NCBI RefSeq assembly: GCF_026625645.1
Contig: NZ_CP113056.1
Coordinates: 744,001 to 808,000, forward strand
Reading direction: 5' to 3'
DNA from: Ancylobacter sp. SL191
Lineage (GTDB): Bacteria > Pseudomonadota > Alphaproteobacteria > Rhizobiales > Xanthobacteraceae
DNA: 64,000 nt
Position 1 is the stretch's first letter. Every line of letters starts with the position of its first letter. The notes below the pieces were generated by a model that was not told the DNA's origin, ran no database searches, and was given only the letters and a program-made list of their open reading frames with translations. Below, in pieces: positions 19,974-29,650 of this stretch. The translations under genes and the position numbers were made by a program.

Positions 19974-21896
19974 ATGTCTTTCGAGGCGTCGTTTCAGGCG
20001 TTCTCCGCCGAATGGCCGCTGGTTCCCGCCCTGGCCTTTCAGGCGATCAACGGGCTGGCTTCCGCCTCCACCTTGTTTCTGGTGGCGGCCGGCCTGTCGA
20101 TCATCTTCGGCGTCACCCGCATCGTGAACATGGCCCACGGCTCGTTCTACATGCTCGGGCTGTATGTCGCGGTGACGCTGGCGCCGATGATGCCCGGCCC
20201 CCTCGGCTTCTGGGGCGCCGTGCTGGCGGCGGCGCTGGCCATGGGGGTGCTCGGCGCGCTGGTCGAGTTCACCGTGCTCCGGCGGATCTACCGCGCGCCC
20301 GAGCTCTACCAGCTGCTCGCCACCTTCGCCCTGCTGCTCATCATCAACGACGCCGCGCTCTGGCTGTGGGGACCGGAGGACATTCTCGGGCCCCGCGCGC
20401 CCGGCCTGACCGGGGCGGTCGACCTGCTCGGCCGGCGGCTGCCGCAATACGACATTCTGCTCGCACTCATCGGCCCCATTGTCCTGACTGTCCTCCACAC
20501 TGCACTGACTTACACCCGCTTCGGCCACCTCATCCGCGCCGCCACGCAGGACCGCGAGATGGTCGCCGCGCTCGGCATCAACGAGGCGCTGCTGTTCACC
20601 GCCGTCTTCGCGCTGGGGGCGGGACTGGCAGGGCTGGGTGGCGCGTTGCAAATGCCGCGCGAGCCCGCCAACCTGTTGATCGACCTGACAGTTCTGGGCG
20701 ACGCCTTCGTCGTCGTGGTGGTCGGCGGCATGGGTTCGATCCGCGGCGCCTATCTCGCCGCGCTGCTGGTGGCGCAGATCAAGGCGCTGTGTACCGCCCT
20801 CGGAATCGTGGAGATTGCCGGCTTCGCCTTCAACATGAGCAAGCTGACGCTGGTGGCGGAATTTCTCGTGATGGCCGTTGTACTTATCCTGCGCCCGCAC
20901 GGTCTTTTCGGTGTTTTGATACCTCCGTCGGCCAGCCGCGCCCATGTCGAGCCGCCGCTGCGCCCGCTCGCCGGCAGAGGACGATTCACGTTCATTTTCA
21001 TAGCGTTAGGCCTTGCCGCCCTGCCCTTCCTCGGCGGCGCTCTCGCCTATGCGCCGGTGCTGGCGCTCGATGTGATGATCGCCGCGCTGTTCGCCGCCTC
21101 GCTGCATTTCCTCATGGGGCCGGGCGGCCTCGCCTCCTTCGGCCACGCCGCCTCCTTCGGTCTCGGGGCCTATGGCGCCGCCTTTGCCGCCACCGCCTTG
21201 GGCCTTGACACGCCTACATCTTTCGCCGTCGGCATCGCCGTCGCCGCCCTCGGCGCGGCGCTGGTGGGCGGGCTCGCGGTGCGGCTGGAAGGCGTCTATT
21301 TCGCCATGCTGACGCTCGCCGTGGCGCAGATCGTCTGGTCCGTGGTCTATCAGTGGGAGGATGTTACCGGCGGCTCCAACGGGCTGTTCGGCATCTGGCC
21401 GCAAGCGCCGTTCGACACGCGCACCGGGCTCTATCTCGCCGCTCTCGCTATCGTGGCGGCCGGCGTCATGCTGTTGCGGATACTAGCCTTTTCGCCCTTC
21501 GGCTACGCCTTGCGGGCGACACGGGATTCCGCCCGGCGGGCGGAAGCGAGCGGTATTTTCGTACAGCGGGTGCGCTGGCTGGCCTTCATCGTGGCGGGCA
21601 CGCTGGGCGGCGCGGCGGGCGCGCTCTTCGCCTTCGCCAAGGGCTCGATCTCGCCGGAAACGATCGCGGTCAGCCGCTCCATTGACGGACTGGTCATGGT
21701 GCTGCTCGGCGGCGTGCAGAGCCTCGCCGGCCCCCTGCTCGGCGCCGCCGGCTTCACCCTGCTGCAGGACACGGTAATGCGTGAAACCGAGTATTGGCGG
21801 GCACTTATGGGCGCGCTCATCCTGCTGATCGTGGTCGCCGTTCCCGGCGGCATCGCCGGCGCGGTCGCCCTGCTGCGGCGCGGGGGCGGGCGATGA
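19974..21896 (+). CDS. Fused LivH-LivM ABC permease
   Basis: 640-residue inner-membrane protein joining both permease halves of a branched-chain-amino-acid-type importer. Residues about 20-310 are LivH-like (GLSIIFGVTRIVNMAHGSFYM and VVVVGGMGSIRGAYLAALL); residues about 340-640 are LivM-like (LRATRDSARRAEASGIF and VMVLLGGVQSLAGPLLGA). In most Liv systems these are separate genes. It overlaps the ATPase gene by 4 bp. Confidence 0.92.
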   Translation: MSFEASFQAFSAEWPLVPALAFQAINGLASASTLFLVAAGLSIIFGVTRIVNMAHGSFYMLGLYVAVTLAPMMPGPLGFWGAVLAAALAMGVLGALVEFTVLRRIYRAPELYQLLATFALLLIINDAALWLWGPEDILGPRAPGLTGAVDLLGRRLPQYDILLALIGPIVLTVLHTALTYTRFGHLIRAATQDREMVAALGINEALLFTAVFALGAGLAGLGGALQMPREPANLLIDLTVLGDAFVVVVVGGMGSIRGAYLAALLVAQIKALCTALGIVEIAGFAFNMSKLTLVAEFLVMAVVLILRPHGLFGVLIPPSASRAHVEPPLRPLAGRGRFTFIFIALGLAALPFLGGALAYAPVLALDVMIAALFAASLHFLMGPGGLASFGHAASFGLGAYGAAFAATALGLDTPTSFAVGIAVAALGAALVGGLAVRLEGVYFAMLTLAVAQIVWSVVYQWEDVTGGSNGLFGIWPQAPFDTRTGLYLAALAIVAAGVMLLRILAFSPFGYALRATRDSARRAEASGIFVQRVRWLAFIVAGTLGGAAGALFAFAKGSISPETIAVSRSIDGLVMVLLGGVQSLAGPLLGAAGFTLLQDTVMRETEYWRALMGALILLIVVAVPGGIAGAVALLRRGGGR

Positions 21897-22648
21897 GCGT
21901 GCTCGCGGTGGAGAATCTCAGCAAGGCCTATGGCGGCGTGCGCGCGCTCGACGGGGTGAGCTTCACCCTCGCCGCCGGCGAACTGCTCGCCCTGATCGGC
22001 CCCAATGGCGCGGGCAAATCCACCTGCTTCAACATCGTCAACGGCCAGATCCGCGCCGATTCCGGCCGGGTGTGGCTGGGCAAGCATGATGTTACCGGCG
22101 CCTCGCCCCGCCGCATGGCGCTGGCCGGCGTCGGGCGCACCTTCCAGGTCGCGCAGGTCTTCGGCTCGATGACGGTGCGCGAGAATGTGCAGATGGCGCT
22201 TCTGGCCGCCGCTCGGCAGATCTTCCGCTTCGCCCGCCCCGCCGCCACGCGGATGCGCAGCGAGGCCGACGGGCTGCTCGGGCAGACCGGCATGGCCGCG
22301 CTGGCCGACGCGCCCGCCGCCACGCTCGCCTATGGCGACGTGAAGCGCCTCGAACTCGCCATGGCCTTGGCCGCACAGCCGAAACTGCTGCTGATGGACG
22401 AGCCGACCGCCGGCATGAGCGTGACGGAGCGCCTGGCCCTGATGGCGCTGGTGCGCGACCTCGCCAAGCGGAGCGGTATTTCTGTACTGTTCACCGAGCA
22501 TTCCATGGACGTGGTCTTCGGCCATGCCGACCGGGTGATCGTTCTGGCGCGCGGCGCCCTGATCGCGGAGGGCACGCCGGACGTGGTGCGGGCCGATCCC
22601 AACGTCGCCGCGCTCTATCTCGGCCGGCGCGGCGGAGGCCGGGCATGA
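21893..22648 (+). CDS. Liv-type ABC importer ATPase (LivG-like)
   Basis: 251 residues. Walker A GPNGAGKST at about residues 37-45, the LivG-type N-terminus LAVENLSKAYGGVRALDGVSF, Walker B KLLLMDEPTAGM, and the H-loop TEHSMDVVFG. The ABC signature is unusual: TLAYGDVKRLELAMALA, reading LAYGD instead of LSYGQ or LSGGQ. The ATG overlaps the permease stop (ATGA), and the stop overlaps the LivF-like start. Confidence 0.92.
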   Translation: MSVLAVENLSKAYGGVRALDGVSFTLAAGELLALIGPNGAGKSTCFNIVNGQIRADSGRVWLGKHDVTGASPRRMALAGVGRTFQVAQVFGSMTVRENVQMALLAAARQIFRFARPAATRMRSEADGLLGQTGMAALADAPAATLAYGDVKRLELAMALAAQPKLLLMDEPTAGMSVTERLALMALVRDLAKRSGISVLFTEHSMDVVFGHADRVIVLARGALIAEGTPDVVRADPNVAALYLGRRGGGRA

Positions 22649-23343
22649 GTTCCCCGATCCTGGACATCGAAGGTCTTGAGGCGTGGTACGGCGCCGCGCA
22701 GATCCTGTTCGACCTGTCGCTCACCGTGGGGCGCGGCGAAGCGGTGGCGTTGATCGGACCGAACGGCGCCGGCAAGAGCACCACGCTGAAGGCGATCCTA
22801 GGGCTGGTGCAGCGCCGCGCGCGCCGGCTTTCTCTGGAGGGGCAGGATATTACCGCCCTGCCCACCTTCCGCATCGCCCGATCCGGTGTCGGCTATGTAC
22901 CCGAAGACCGCCGCATCTTCACCGAACTCACCGTCGCGGAAAACCTCGCCATCGCCCGCCGCCCGCCACGCCCCGGCATGGGCGGAAGGGTCTGGGACGA
23001 GGCCGCCGTCTTCGCGCTGTTTCCGAACCTCGCGACGATGCGCGATCGGCCGGGCGGGCAGATGTCCGGCGGCGAGCAGCAGATGTTGGCGGTGGCGCGC
23101 GCGCTCGTCAGCAACCCCGCTTTGCTTCTCCTCGACGAACCCTCGGAGGGCGTCGCCCCCATTATTGTCGATCAGATGATGGAGGCGATCGCATCCATGA
23201 AGGCGCAGGGACTGTCCATCCTCATCTCGGAACAGAACAGCGACCTGACCGACGCCATCTGCGACCGCAGCTATCGCATCGATCATGGCGGCCTGAGCGA
23301 CGGGTCCATCCCGGCGGCTCCGAACCTCGCGACCGAGCCCTGA
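22645..23343 (+). CDS. Liv-type ABC importer ATPase (LivF-like)
   Basis: 232 residues. Walker A GPNGAGKSTTL, signature MSGGEQQMLAVARAL, Walker B LLLLDEPSEGVAP and the LivF-type VPEDRRIFTELTV stretch are all present. It is the second ATPase of the heterodimer and the last gene of the tightly overlapping SBP-permease-ATPase-ATPase operon. Confidence 0.92.
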   Translation: MSSPILDIEGLEAWYGAAQILFDLSLTVGRGEAVALIGPNGAGKSTTLKAILGLVQRRARRLSLEGQDITALPTFRIARSGVGYVPEDRRIFTELTVAENLAIARRPPRPGMGGRVWDEAAVFALFPNLATMRDRPGGQMSGGEQQMLAVARALVSNPALLLLDEPSEGVAPIIVDQMMEAIASMKAQGLSILISEQNSDLTDAICDRSYRIDHGGLSDGSIPAAPNLATEP

Positions 23344-23444
23344 CCAATTCCTGTGCATCATCCTGTAATTTAACGATGTTCCGGCTTCGAGATTTGCGAG
23401 CCGGCTCATTCATGCTGAGATGCATCACACAGATCAGGGACGAG

Positions 23445-23906
23445 ATGATGGCCGGACGACGCGGGGGCAGCGAGACGACGGACGACGCCCCGATGGCGCC
23501 CTATCGTCTCGACGACCAGTTCGGCTTTGTCCTGCGCCTCGCCGCCCAGCGCCATGCCGGGCTGTTCGAGGCCGGCATGATCGAAGGACTGACAGCTCCC
23601 CAATTCGCGCTACTCGTGCGGCTGCGCGAGGTCGGCCCCTGCTCGCATCAGCGCCTTGGCCGCCTGCTGCATCTCGACCTGCCCACCGTGAAGGGCGTGA
23701 TCGACCGGCTCACCGGCCGCGGCTTCGTCCTGAGCGCCGACGACCCGCTCGACAAGCGGCGCCAGGCCGCCGGCCTCACCGAGCGTGGCCTCGCCGTTGC
23801 CGACGCCGCCATAGAGGCGTCGCGGGCCATCACCCAGCGCACGCTTGAGCCGCTCACCCCCGGTGAAGGGGCGCAACTGGTTGCCCTGTTGCAGAAACTG
23901 ACGTAG
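23445..23906 (+). CDS. MarR-family transcriptional regulator
   Basis: 153 residues. Winged-helix MarR fold with LTAPQFALLVRLREVG, the recognition helix LHLDLPTVKGVIDRLTGRG and the wing DDPLDKRRQAAGLTERG. It begins 102 bp downstream of the ABC importer operon (AGGGACGAG ahead of ATG 23445; ATG 23412 also in frame). It most likely controls the importer and/or the facing racemase gene in response to the imported compound. Confidence 0.85.
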   Translation: MMAGRRGGSETTDDAPMAPYRLDDQFGFVLRLAAQRHAGLFEAGMIEGLTAPQFALLVRLREVGPCSHQRLGRLLHLDLPTVKGVIDRLTGRGFVLSADDPLDKRRQAAGLTERGLAVADAAIEASRAITQRTLEPLTPGEGAQLVALLQKLT

Positions 23907-23922
23907 CGGGCGTCAACGCCCT

Positions 23923-24672
23923 TCAGGGCTGGCGCGGCGCGAACTCCGCCAGCAGGCCCGCATAGGGCTTCGCACGCGGCGGGGCATAGGGCCCGGCCTT
24001 CGAGGTGGCGAGGCCGGTGCGCACCAGCCCCTCGGCCAGCGCCACCGCGCTCGCCACGCCGTCGATCACCGGCACGCCATGTTCCTCGGCCAGCGCGCGG
24101 GCGAGGTCCGCCATGCCGGCGCAGCCGAGCACGATGGCCTCGGCCTTGTCCGCGGCGACGGCACGGCCGATCTCGGCGGAGATTCGCGCGCGCGCGTCCG
24201 AGGCCGGGTCTTCCAGCTCCAGCACCGCCACTTCCGAGGCACGGATGGCGCAGCAACGCGCCAGCAGCCCGTAGCGGGCGAGGTTGGCCTCGATCACCGG
24301 CACGGAGCGTGACAGCGTCGTCACCACGGCGAAGCGATGGGCGATCAGGCTGGCGAGATGAAAGCCCGCCTCGCCAATGCCGACCACGGGAGCCCGCGCC
24401 AGCGTGCGGGCGGCATCGAGGCCGGTATCGTCGAAACAGGCGATGATATGGGCGTCGACAGCGCCCGCCTCACCCGCTTCGGCCTTGGCTATGGCACGCA
24501 GCAGGCCCGGCAGCGCCAACGCATCGTCATAGAAGCCCTCGATCGAGGCCGGGCCCATGCTGGACGTCGCGGCCATGATCTGCGTGCCCGGTGACGCCAC
24601 GGCCCGCGCGGCGGCGGCGGCCTTCTCGGTCATGGAGGCGGTGGTGTTGGGATTGACGAGATGGATGCGCAC
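23923..24672 (-). CDS. Asp/Glu/hydantoin racemase family protein
   Basis: 249 residues beginning MRIHLVNPNTTASMTEK, the start typical of hydantoin racemases. The two catalytic cysteines expected for this cofactor-independent family lie in HIIACFDDTGLD (about residue 80) and IVLGCAGM (about residue 185). It would interconvert enantiomers of a hydantoin or an acidic amino acid, or act as a related decarboxylase/isomerase. It is convergent with the MarR gene (16 bp apart) next to the Liv-type importer, which suggests uptake and racemisation of the same compound class. Confidence 0.85.
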   Translation of the reverse strand: MRIHLVNPNTTASMTEKAAAAARAVASPGTQIMAATSSMGPASIEGFYDDALALPGLLRAIAKAEAGEAGAVDAHIIACFDDTGLDAARTLARAPVVGIGEAGFHLASLIAHRFAVVTTLSRSVPVIEANLARYGLLARCCAIRASEVAVLELEDPASDARARISAEIGRAVAADKAEAIVLGCAGMADLARALAEEHGVPVIDGVASAVALAEGLVRTGLATSKAGPYAPPRAKPYAGLLAEFAPRQP

Positions 24673-24866
24673 GGGAAACGCGCCTGTCTGGAAAAGGATC
24701 GCCCGCTTCTAGCATGGGGCCTCACCGGGCAAAGGACTATTTGAAGGACCGCATCTCCGAGCCGAGCCACCGAAGAATGGGGACGCGGCGCGACGGGATT
24801 GCCAGCTCGCCTCAGGGGCGGGCACAACAGAGACCCTCCCATTGCCCCTCCCACGAGGCCCCCGTC

Positions 24867-25559
24867 GTGATCTCTTCAGCGCTCCGATCCGGTCTTGCCG
24901 CCGCCCTCCTCGTCCTACTTACGGGACCGCTGGGTGCGCAGGAGCCCCCGCTGCGCGCCTGGCCGGACACCGCCACCGCCCGCCTCGGCGCGCTCGCCCT
25001 GCTGCAGACCCTCAATGCCGAGCTTCTCAGCAACCCCAGCGCGACGCTGACGCTGGACCGCTGGTGCGCCGCGCACCGGCTGGCGCCGGCCGGCGCGAAG
25101 ATTGTCGCGCAACGGGTGACGGGCGCCGACAAGCCGGCCACCGACGCCATCCGGCAGATGCTGGGGGTCGGCGCGGAGGAGCCGGTGCGCTATCGCCGTG
25201 TGCGGCTGGCCTGCGGGGAGCGCGTGCTGTCGGAAGCCGACAATTGGTACGTGCCCGCGCGGCTCACGCCGGAGATGAACCAGCAGCTCGAGACCACCGA
25301 CACCTCATTCGGCCGGGTCGTGCAGCCGCTGCGCTTCCGCCGGCAGACCCTCGCCGCGACGCTTTTGTGGCAACCGCTGCCCGAAGGATGGGAGATGGAC
25401 GCGCCGCTGCCCGCGCCAGGCACGCAGCCACTCGCCATACCGGCCTTTGTGCTGGAGCACCGCGCCGTGCTCACGTTGCCGGACGGCCGGGCCTTCAGCA
25501 CGCTGGTCGAGAGCTACACGGCGAACGTTCTGGGCTTTGCCTGGCGGGACGGATTGTGA
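24867..25559 (+). CDS. Exported protein with chorismate-lyase-like fold, unknown role
   Basis: 230 residues from GTG 24867 (GAGG eight bases upstream). A signal peptide (VISSALRSGLAAALLVLL, cut near LGAQ) is followed by a globular domain. The pattern RYRRVRLACGERVLSEADNWYVP and the later LETTDTSFGRVVQPL resembles the UbiC/chorismate-lyase fold, but the export signal argues against a ubiquinone role. The assignment to that fold is my inference. Homologues in related bacteria are mostly called hypothetical. Confidence 0.65.
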   Translation: MISSALRSGLAAALLVLLTGPLGAQEPPLRAWPDTATARLGALALLQTLNAELLSNPSATLTLDRWCAAHRLAPAGAKIVAQRVTGADKPATDAIRQMLGVGAEEPVRYRRVRLACGERVLSEADNWYVPARLTPEMNQQLETTDTSFGRVVQPLRFRRQTLAATLLWQPLPEGWEMDAPLPAPGTQPLAIPAFVLEHRAVLTLPDGRAFSTLVESYTANVLGFAWRDGL

Positions 25560-25572
25560 GCGGCGCGGCCGA

Positions 25573-25647
25573 TGGCTGGGGCGGGAGGATTCGAACCTCC
25601 GCATGGGGGAATCAAAATCCCCTGCCTTACCGCTTGGCGACGCCCCA
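25573..25647 (-). tRNA. tRNA-Gln (anticodon TTG)
   Basis: A full cloverleaf of 75 bases including an encoded CCA: acceptor TGGGGCG/CGCCCCA, D stem GCC/GGC, anticodon stem GGGGA/TCCCC around loop TTTTGAT with anticodon TTG, T stem GGAGG/CCTCC around TTCGAAT. The loop reads CAA glutamine codons. Confidence 0.96.
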
Positions 25648-25803
25648 TCAGCCGGCTGGCGCGGGGCGGACATAGCCACAGGACGGCGCCGCTTTCAACC
25701 ATCCCTCGGTCCGCGTCATCCACAGGCTGGGCACGATCCACGATTTCACGACCCGCTGCCCTTGCTACCCGGCTCATTCGCATGTTAGAGGCTCGCGCCG
25801 CGG

Positions 25804-25880
25804 CGGAGTGTAGCGCAGTCTGGTAGCGCACCTCGTTCGGGACGAGGGGGTCGCAGGTTCAAATCCTGCCACTCCGACCA
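25804..25880 (+). tRNA. tRNA-Pro (anticodon CGG)
   Basis: A full cloverleaf of 77 bases including CCA: acceptor CGGAGTG/CACTCCG, D stem GCGC/GCGC, anticodon stem CCTCG/CGAGG around loop TTCGGGA with anticodon CGG, T stem GCAGG/CCTGC around TTCAAAT. Its 3' end faces the glycosyltransferase segment, so it could have served as an integration site, though no second copy of the tRNA end was seen. Confidence 0.96.
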
Positions 25881-26092
25881 TCCATTCCCGAGACTTCAAC
25901 AAGTCGGACCACCGCGCAGCCTCCTCCGGGAGGGCCCCCACGGGGGCAGAGACCAGATCGGCATGATGGATGGGCTGCGAGGACGTGACGCGCTCGCGAA
26001 CCACGTTGCATCGCCGTGCGGCCTCTTCCGCGCCCGCCGGGCTCGGAAGCCTTGAATCCCCCACGCCGGCGGCAACGGGCCGGTGGACGCCT

Positions 26093-29000
26093 TCAGCCCA
26101 GTTCCGCACGCATCGACCGTCCGGACATCACCGCGGCATCGATCGCGCCCACATAGCTGTCGATCATCGCGTCGAAGCTGAACTTCGCGAAAGCCTCGGT
26201 AGCCGCGCGCGCCATCTGCCGTGAGGCCAGCTCATCGTCGAGGAACAGGCGCATCGCCGCGGCAAGGCTCTCAGCGGTGACCACCCCCTCGGCGTTACGC
26301 TCAACCACGATACCCGCGATCTGCTTTCCCTCGCCGCTCGACAAAACCCAGGGGCAATTGCCAATGTCGGAGGCGATAACAGGCTTGCCCTGCGCCAGGA
26401 ACTCAATGAGCACGAGAGGCATAGACTCGCCCGGGAACCAGCTCGGCAGAAGCCCGACATCGCTGAGGGCGATATAGTCCGCGAGGCGGCTCGTATGAGC
26501 CACGCGATGAACGCCATCCGGCAATGGCATGGCGTCGATCTCACTCGCGACCGGGCCGTCCCCTATCAGCAACAGATGCGCCCGATCACTATTGGGCACA
26601 TGCTGGCGCAGCCATGCGAAGGCCTCCATGGCCACCAGCCAGCCCTTGCTGGCGATCGCCCGGCTGGCAAGCGTGAACACCACCGCGTCGTCGGGGATAC
26701 CAAGCGATTGGCGCGCGAGCGGGCGGGTCGACACGGCCGTGAAGCCGTTGGTAATGTTCACCGTCGCTCGTGGCGTCACATAACCCTGACTGAAGACCCG
26801 CTTGTTCTTCGCAGCCGTCCACACCCAGAGCGCGACATGGCGCTCAGCGGCGGTAAAGACCTCCTGATGGTCGTCGAACTCCTCGAGGTTATCGAGAACG
26901 TTCTCGTGGCAGCCATGCATGATGACGGTCCATGGCGGGCGCTCGCTGTCAGCCAGCGCATCCATCGTCCGCGCCATCCACCGGTCGGCCCACCAGTGCC
27001 CGGTCACCACGCGTTCCAGATTGTAGTCCCGCATGATGGCGGGCAATCCGCGCGCCTCGATCTCGGCCGCCGACAGGACGGGGACGTCCGGGGCAATCGC
27101 CGAGAGCACCGCCTCGTGCGCAGGCTGGTGACCGGTGGTGAACAGCACGGCTGGCGACCCCTTTTCCAGCCAGCCGCTGACGAATCGCGCCGCAAACATC
27201 TGTGCGCCACCACCTGAAAGATCGCCGACGCCATAGAGCACGCCCGGCGGCCGAGGCCGTGCGGCACTTTCCGGCACCCGCCCCGCTGGCAGAGGCTCGG
27301 ACCAGCCAAAGCGCGCAGCCTCCCCCGCCAGCCGCTGGGCAAAGGCCGCATCGCGCGCCTCGTCGGGACCGTAGAGATGGCGCGTCAGCGCGTTCGTATC
27401 GGCCAGTTCCTGGAAGTAGAGATGGGTGCCTTCGATCCGGTGAGTGACCGTCTCATCGTGGCGGCGATGATAGTTGACCGCCTCGTGGACATAGGCGATG
27501 CGGCCGCCATGAATGGCGGCGAGGTAGAAGGCCCAGTCGCCGGCCAGCCGAAAATCGACGGCGACCGCCGCCGCGCGCCGCGCCGAACCGCGCCGCACCA
27601 CGACGCCGCTGGCATTGGGAATGCAGTTCCCGCGCCCCAGCGCGGCATTGACCTCGAGGCGGGCGGGAATATCGAAGGAGGCCTTCCACCGCCCGGGCGC
27701 AATCGAATCGAGATAGGCGGTGGCATAGTCACCCACGATCTCGCCTTGCGCGTTCATCGGAATCGACCGGCCATGGGCGAGCCGGATGCCTGACGCCGCG
27801 AAGGTTGGAACGATCTTCGCGAGGAAGTCGGGCTCGCACACATCGTCGGCCTCGGCGATCCAGAGCAGGTCGCCGGTGGCGGTCTTGATCACTTCCGACC
27901 AAGCCCTGAAGACGGATCCGCTATTCGTCTCCGCCCGGAGGACGCGGGCCAGCGGATGCTCGCGGGCAAAGGCCTCCAGCATCGGTACGGTCTCGTCCTT
28001 CGAGGCGTCGTCTCGCAGGACGATCTCGACATCCTTGAAAGTCTGATTCGCGATCGAGCTAAGCCGCGGCTCCAGATATTTGGCCGAGTTGTAGGTCGGC
28101 ACCAGAACAGAGACGCGTGGCGGGATACCCGCAACCCGCCGCAGCGTCAGCAGTATCTCCATGCACGCCCGATCGGTCGTGTAGAGCGCCTCGACCCGCT
28201 CGCGCGCCACGTGGCCGCAGCTCTGACGCACGGCATCATCATCCAGAAGCGCCTGGACGGCGGCGAAGAAGGCGGCCTCATCACCCAGTGTGACAGCCCG
28301 ACCGGCGGGAGGGAGGCCCTCGGGCACCACCATGGCATGAATGCCGCCCGCCTCACGAAAGATGACGGACGGGACGAAGGCGAGGGCCGCTTCCAGGCAG
28401 ACCAGTGGGAACGGATCCTCGCTGGAGGTGAGCGCGAAAACATCGGCCAGCTGAAGCAGTTCGCGAAAATCCGAGCGCGTGCCGATGAACTCGACCCGAT
28501 CGGCCACCCCGGCCATCTTGATCAGCTCGCGTATGGCCTCGAGGTCTTCGCCGTCACCAATCCAGATGAAGCGCACGTCGCCGGTGATGGCCGTCGCCAT
28601 GCGGACGAAGGTCTGCGGCTGCTTGCGCCAATGCACGGTGCCACAGCCCATGACGATTTTGGCATCGCTTGGCCACCCCATCGAGGCTTTCAGCCGGGCC
28701 TTTTCGGATGCGCGTAGCGGCGCCGTAAGACCATTGTGGTCGATAAAGCAGGAGCGCACGCTCAAGCGGTCGTCCGCGAAGCCACGCGCGCGCAGAAATT
28801 CGGCGACGGGCTCGCCGTCACAGAGAACGTGATCAACCCTCTCGCGCAGGAGCAGCTCTTCAAGCGGGAAGCGGTCGGCGACTTTCTCCAGCTCATGGAC
28901 GAACGCCAGGCGCGGCGAATCGTAGGGGTCAATCTGGCAGTATTTTCCCGAGGCGATTGAATTGATGAAGGTGAAAGCAGGAGCCGCACCGACGAATTCG

Positions 29001-29620
29001 CGTACCTTCGCCCGCTTGTTGTCGGTCGTATCTTCATCCCAATCAGACTTATCGAGCCGAAGAACGGGGGCAATCTGCCGAAAGGCCTCGAATCTCGGTC
29101 CATCCTCGAGGCAAATGATACGGACGTCATAGTCCGTATGGTTCTGAAACCACCGGGCGATCACTTCGAGCACAGCCGGAGCACCGGTAAGGCTTGCGTC
29201 ATGCGACACAAACACGGCGATCGGACCGGTTTTAGCTGCGTAATGCACGGCAGGGCCCGCCACCGGCGCAGAGACAGCGTTCGCTTGCGGCAGCTCGTCG
29301 CCGAAGGAAATGCCGCGACGTTCGAGTTCGACGACGATCGCTGCGGGAGGCAGCGCGGCGACTTCGATTATTCCGTACTGCAAGAAATGAAGCAGCGGAT
29401 TGAGGCCTGCGGCGGCCACGTCCGGGCGGCAGTCAAGATACGTGCGCGTATCGAAATGAGGGCCCGGATTTCGCCCTTCGCGCGCGCCATGCTGGATGTA
29501 ATGTTCGACCGGGTTGGCACCGGCTTCAGCAACGTCCGGATAATTATCTAAATACCAATTTTTGTCAAAAAATGCAGAAGCTTCAAATAATTGCTTCATG
29601 AATTCGAATTTATATTTCAT
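26093..29620 (-). CDS. Three-domain glycosyltransferase (GT4-GT2-GT4)
   Basis: 1175 residues. The N-terminal 100 residues carry two copies of a FDxxxYLxxxPDV...NPxxHYxxxG module found on many alphaproteobacterial polysaccharide glycosyltransferases. Residues about 130-480 are a GT4-like domain (LVCLEAALAFVPSVIFREAGG). Residues about 498-750 are a GT2/GT-A domain, VSVLVPTYNSAKYL with the metal-binding LLWIAEADDV. Residues about 790-1175 are a second GT4 domain ending PGESMPLVLIEFLAQGKPVIAS. It should build a surface polysaccharide or modify a surface protein by adding more than one sugar. The N-terminal coding end is AT-rich compared with its neighbours. No polysaccharide export or polymerase gene is nearby. 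Confidence 0.88.
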   Translation of the reverse strand: MKYKFEFMKQLFEASAFFDKNWYLDNYPDVAEAGANPVEHYIQHGAREGRNPGPHFDTRTYLDCRPDVAAAGLNPLLHFLQYGIIEVAALPPAAIVVELERRGISFGDELPQANAVSAPVAGPAVHYAAKTGPIAVFVSHDASLTGAPAVLEVIARWFQNHTDYDVRIICLEDGPRFEAFRQIAPVLRLDKSDWDEDTTDNKRAKVREFVGAAPAFTFINSIASGKYCQIDPYDSPRLAFVHELEKVADRFPLEELLLRERVDHVLCDGEPVAEFLRARGFADDRLSVRSCFIDHNGLTAPLRASEKARLKASMGWPSDAKIVMGCGTVHWRKQPQTFVRMATAITGDVRFIWIGDGEDLEAIRELIKMAGVADRVEFIGTRSDFRELLQLADVFALTSSEDPFPLVCLEAALAFVPSVIFREAGGIHAMVVPEGLPPAGRAVTLGDEAAFFAAVQALLDDDAVRQSCGHVARERVEALYTTDRACMEILLTLRRVAGIPPRVSVLVPTYNSAKYLEPRLSSIANQTFKDVEIVLRDDASKDETVPMLEAFAREHPLARVLRAETNSGSVFRAWSEVIKTATGDLLWIAEADDVCEPDFLAKIVPTFAASGIRLAHGRSIPMNAQGEIVGDYATAYLDSIAPGRWKASFDIPARLEVNAALGRGNCIPNASGVVVRRGSARRAAAVAVDFRLAGDWAFYLAAIHGGRIAYVHEAVNYHRRHDETVTHRIEGTHLYFQELADTNALTRHLYGPDEARDAAFAQRLAGEAARFGWSEPLPAGRVPESAARPRPPGVLYGVGDLSGGGAQMFAARFVSGWLEKGSPAVLFTTGHQPAHEAVLSAIAPDVPVLSAAEIEARGLPAIMRDYNLERVVTGHWWADRWMARTMDALADSERPPWTVIMHGCHENVLDNLEEFDDHQEVFTAAERHVALWVWTAAKNKRVFSQGYVTPRATVNITNGFTAVSTRPLARQSLGIPDDAVVFTLASRAIASKGWLVAMEAFAWLRQHVPNSDRAHLLLIGDGPVASEIDAMPLPDGVHRVAHTSRLADYIALSDVGLLPSWFPGESMPLVLIEFLAQGKPVIASDIGNCPWVLSSGEGKQIAGIVVERNAEGVVTAESLAAAMRLFLDDELASRQMARAATEAFAKFSFDAMIDSYVGAIDAAVMSGRSMRAELG

Positions 29621-29650
29621 ACTTGAATTACCAGCACCACACTAGGCGTT

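Noticed and set aside
25305..25679. Minus-strand ORF over the tRNA-Gln region
   Set aside because: Also a tRNA shadow (GDFDSPMRRFESSRPS pattern).
25881..26092. Possible integration site with a repeated tRNA-Pro end
   Set aside because: No second copy of the tRNA 3' end was seen around 29.6-30.1 kb and no integrase is present.
25774..26109. Minus-strand ORF containing GVAGFEPATPSSRTRC
   Set aside because: The well-known false protein produced by translating the complement of a tRNA gene; it covers tRNA-Pro.
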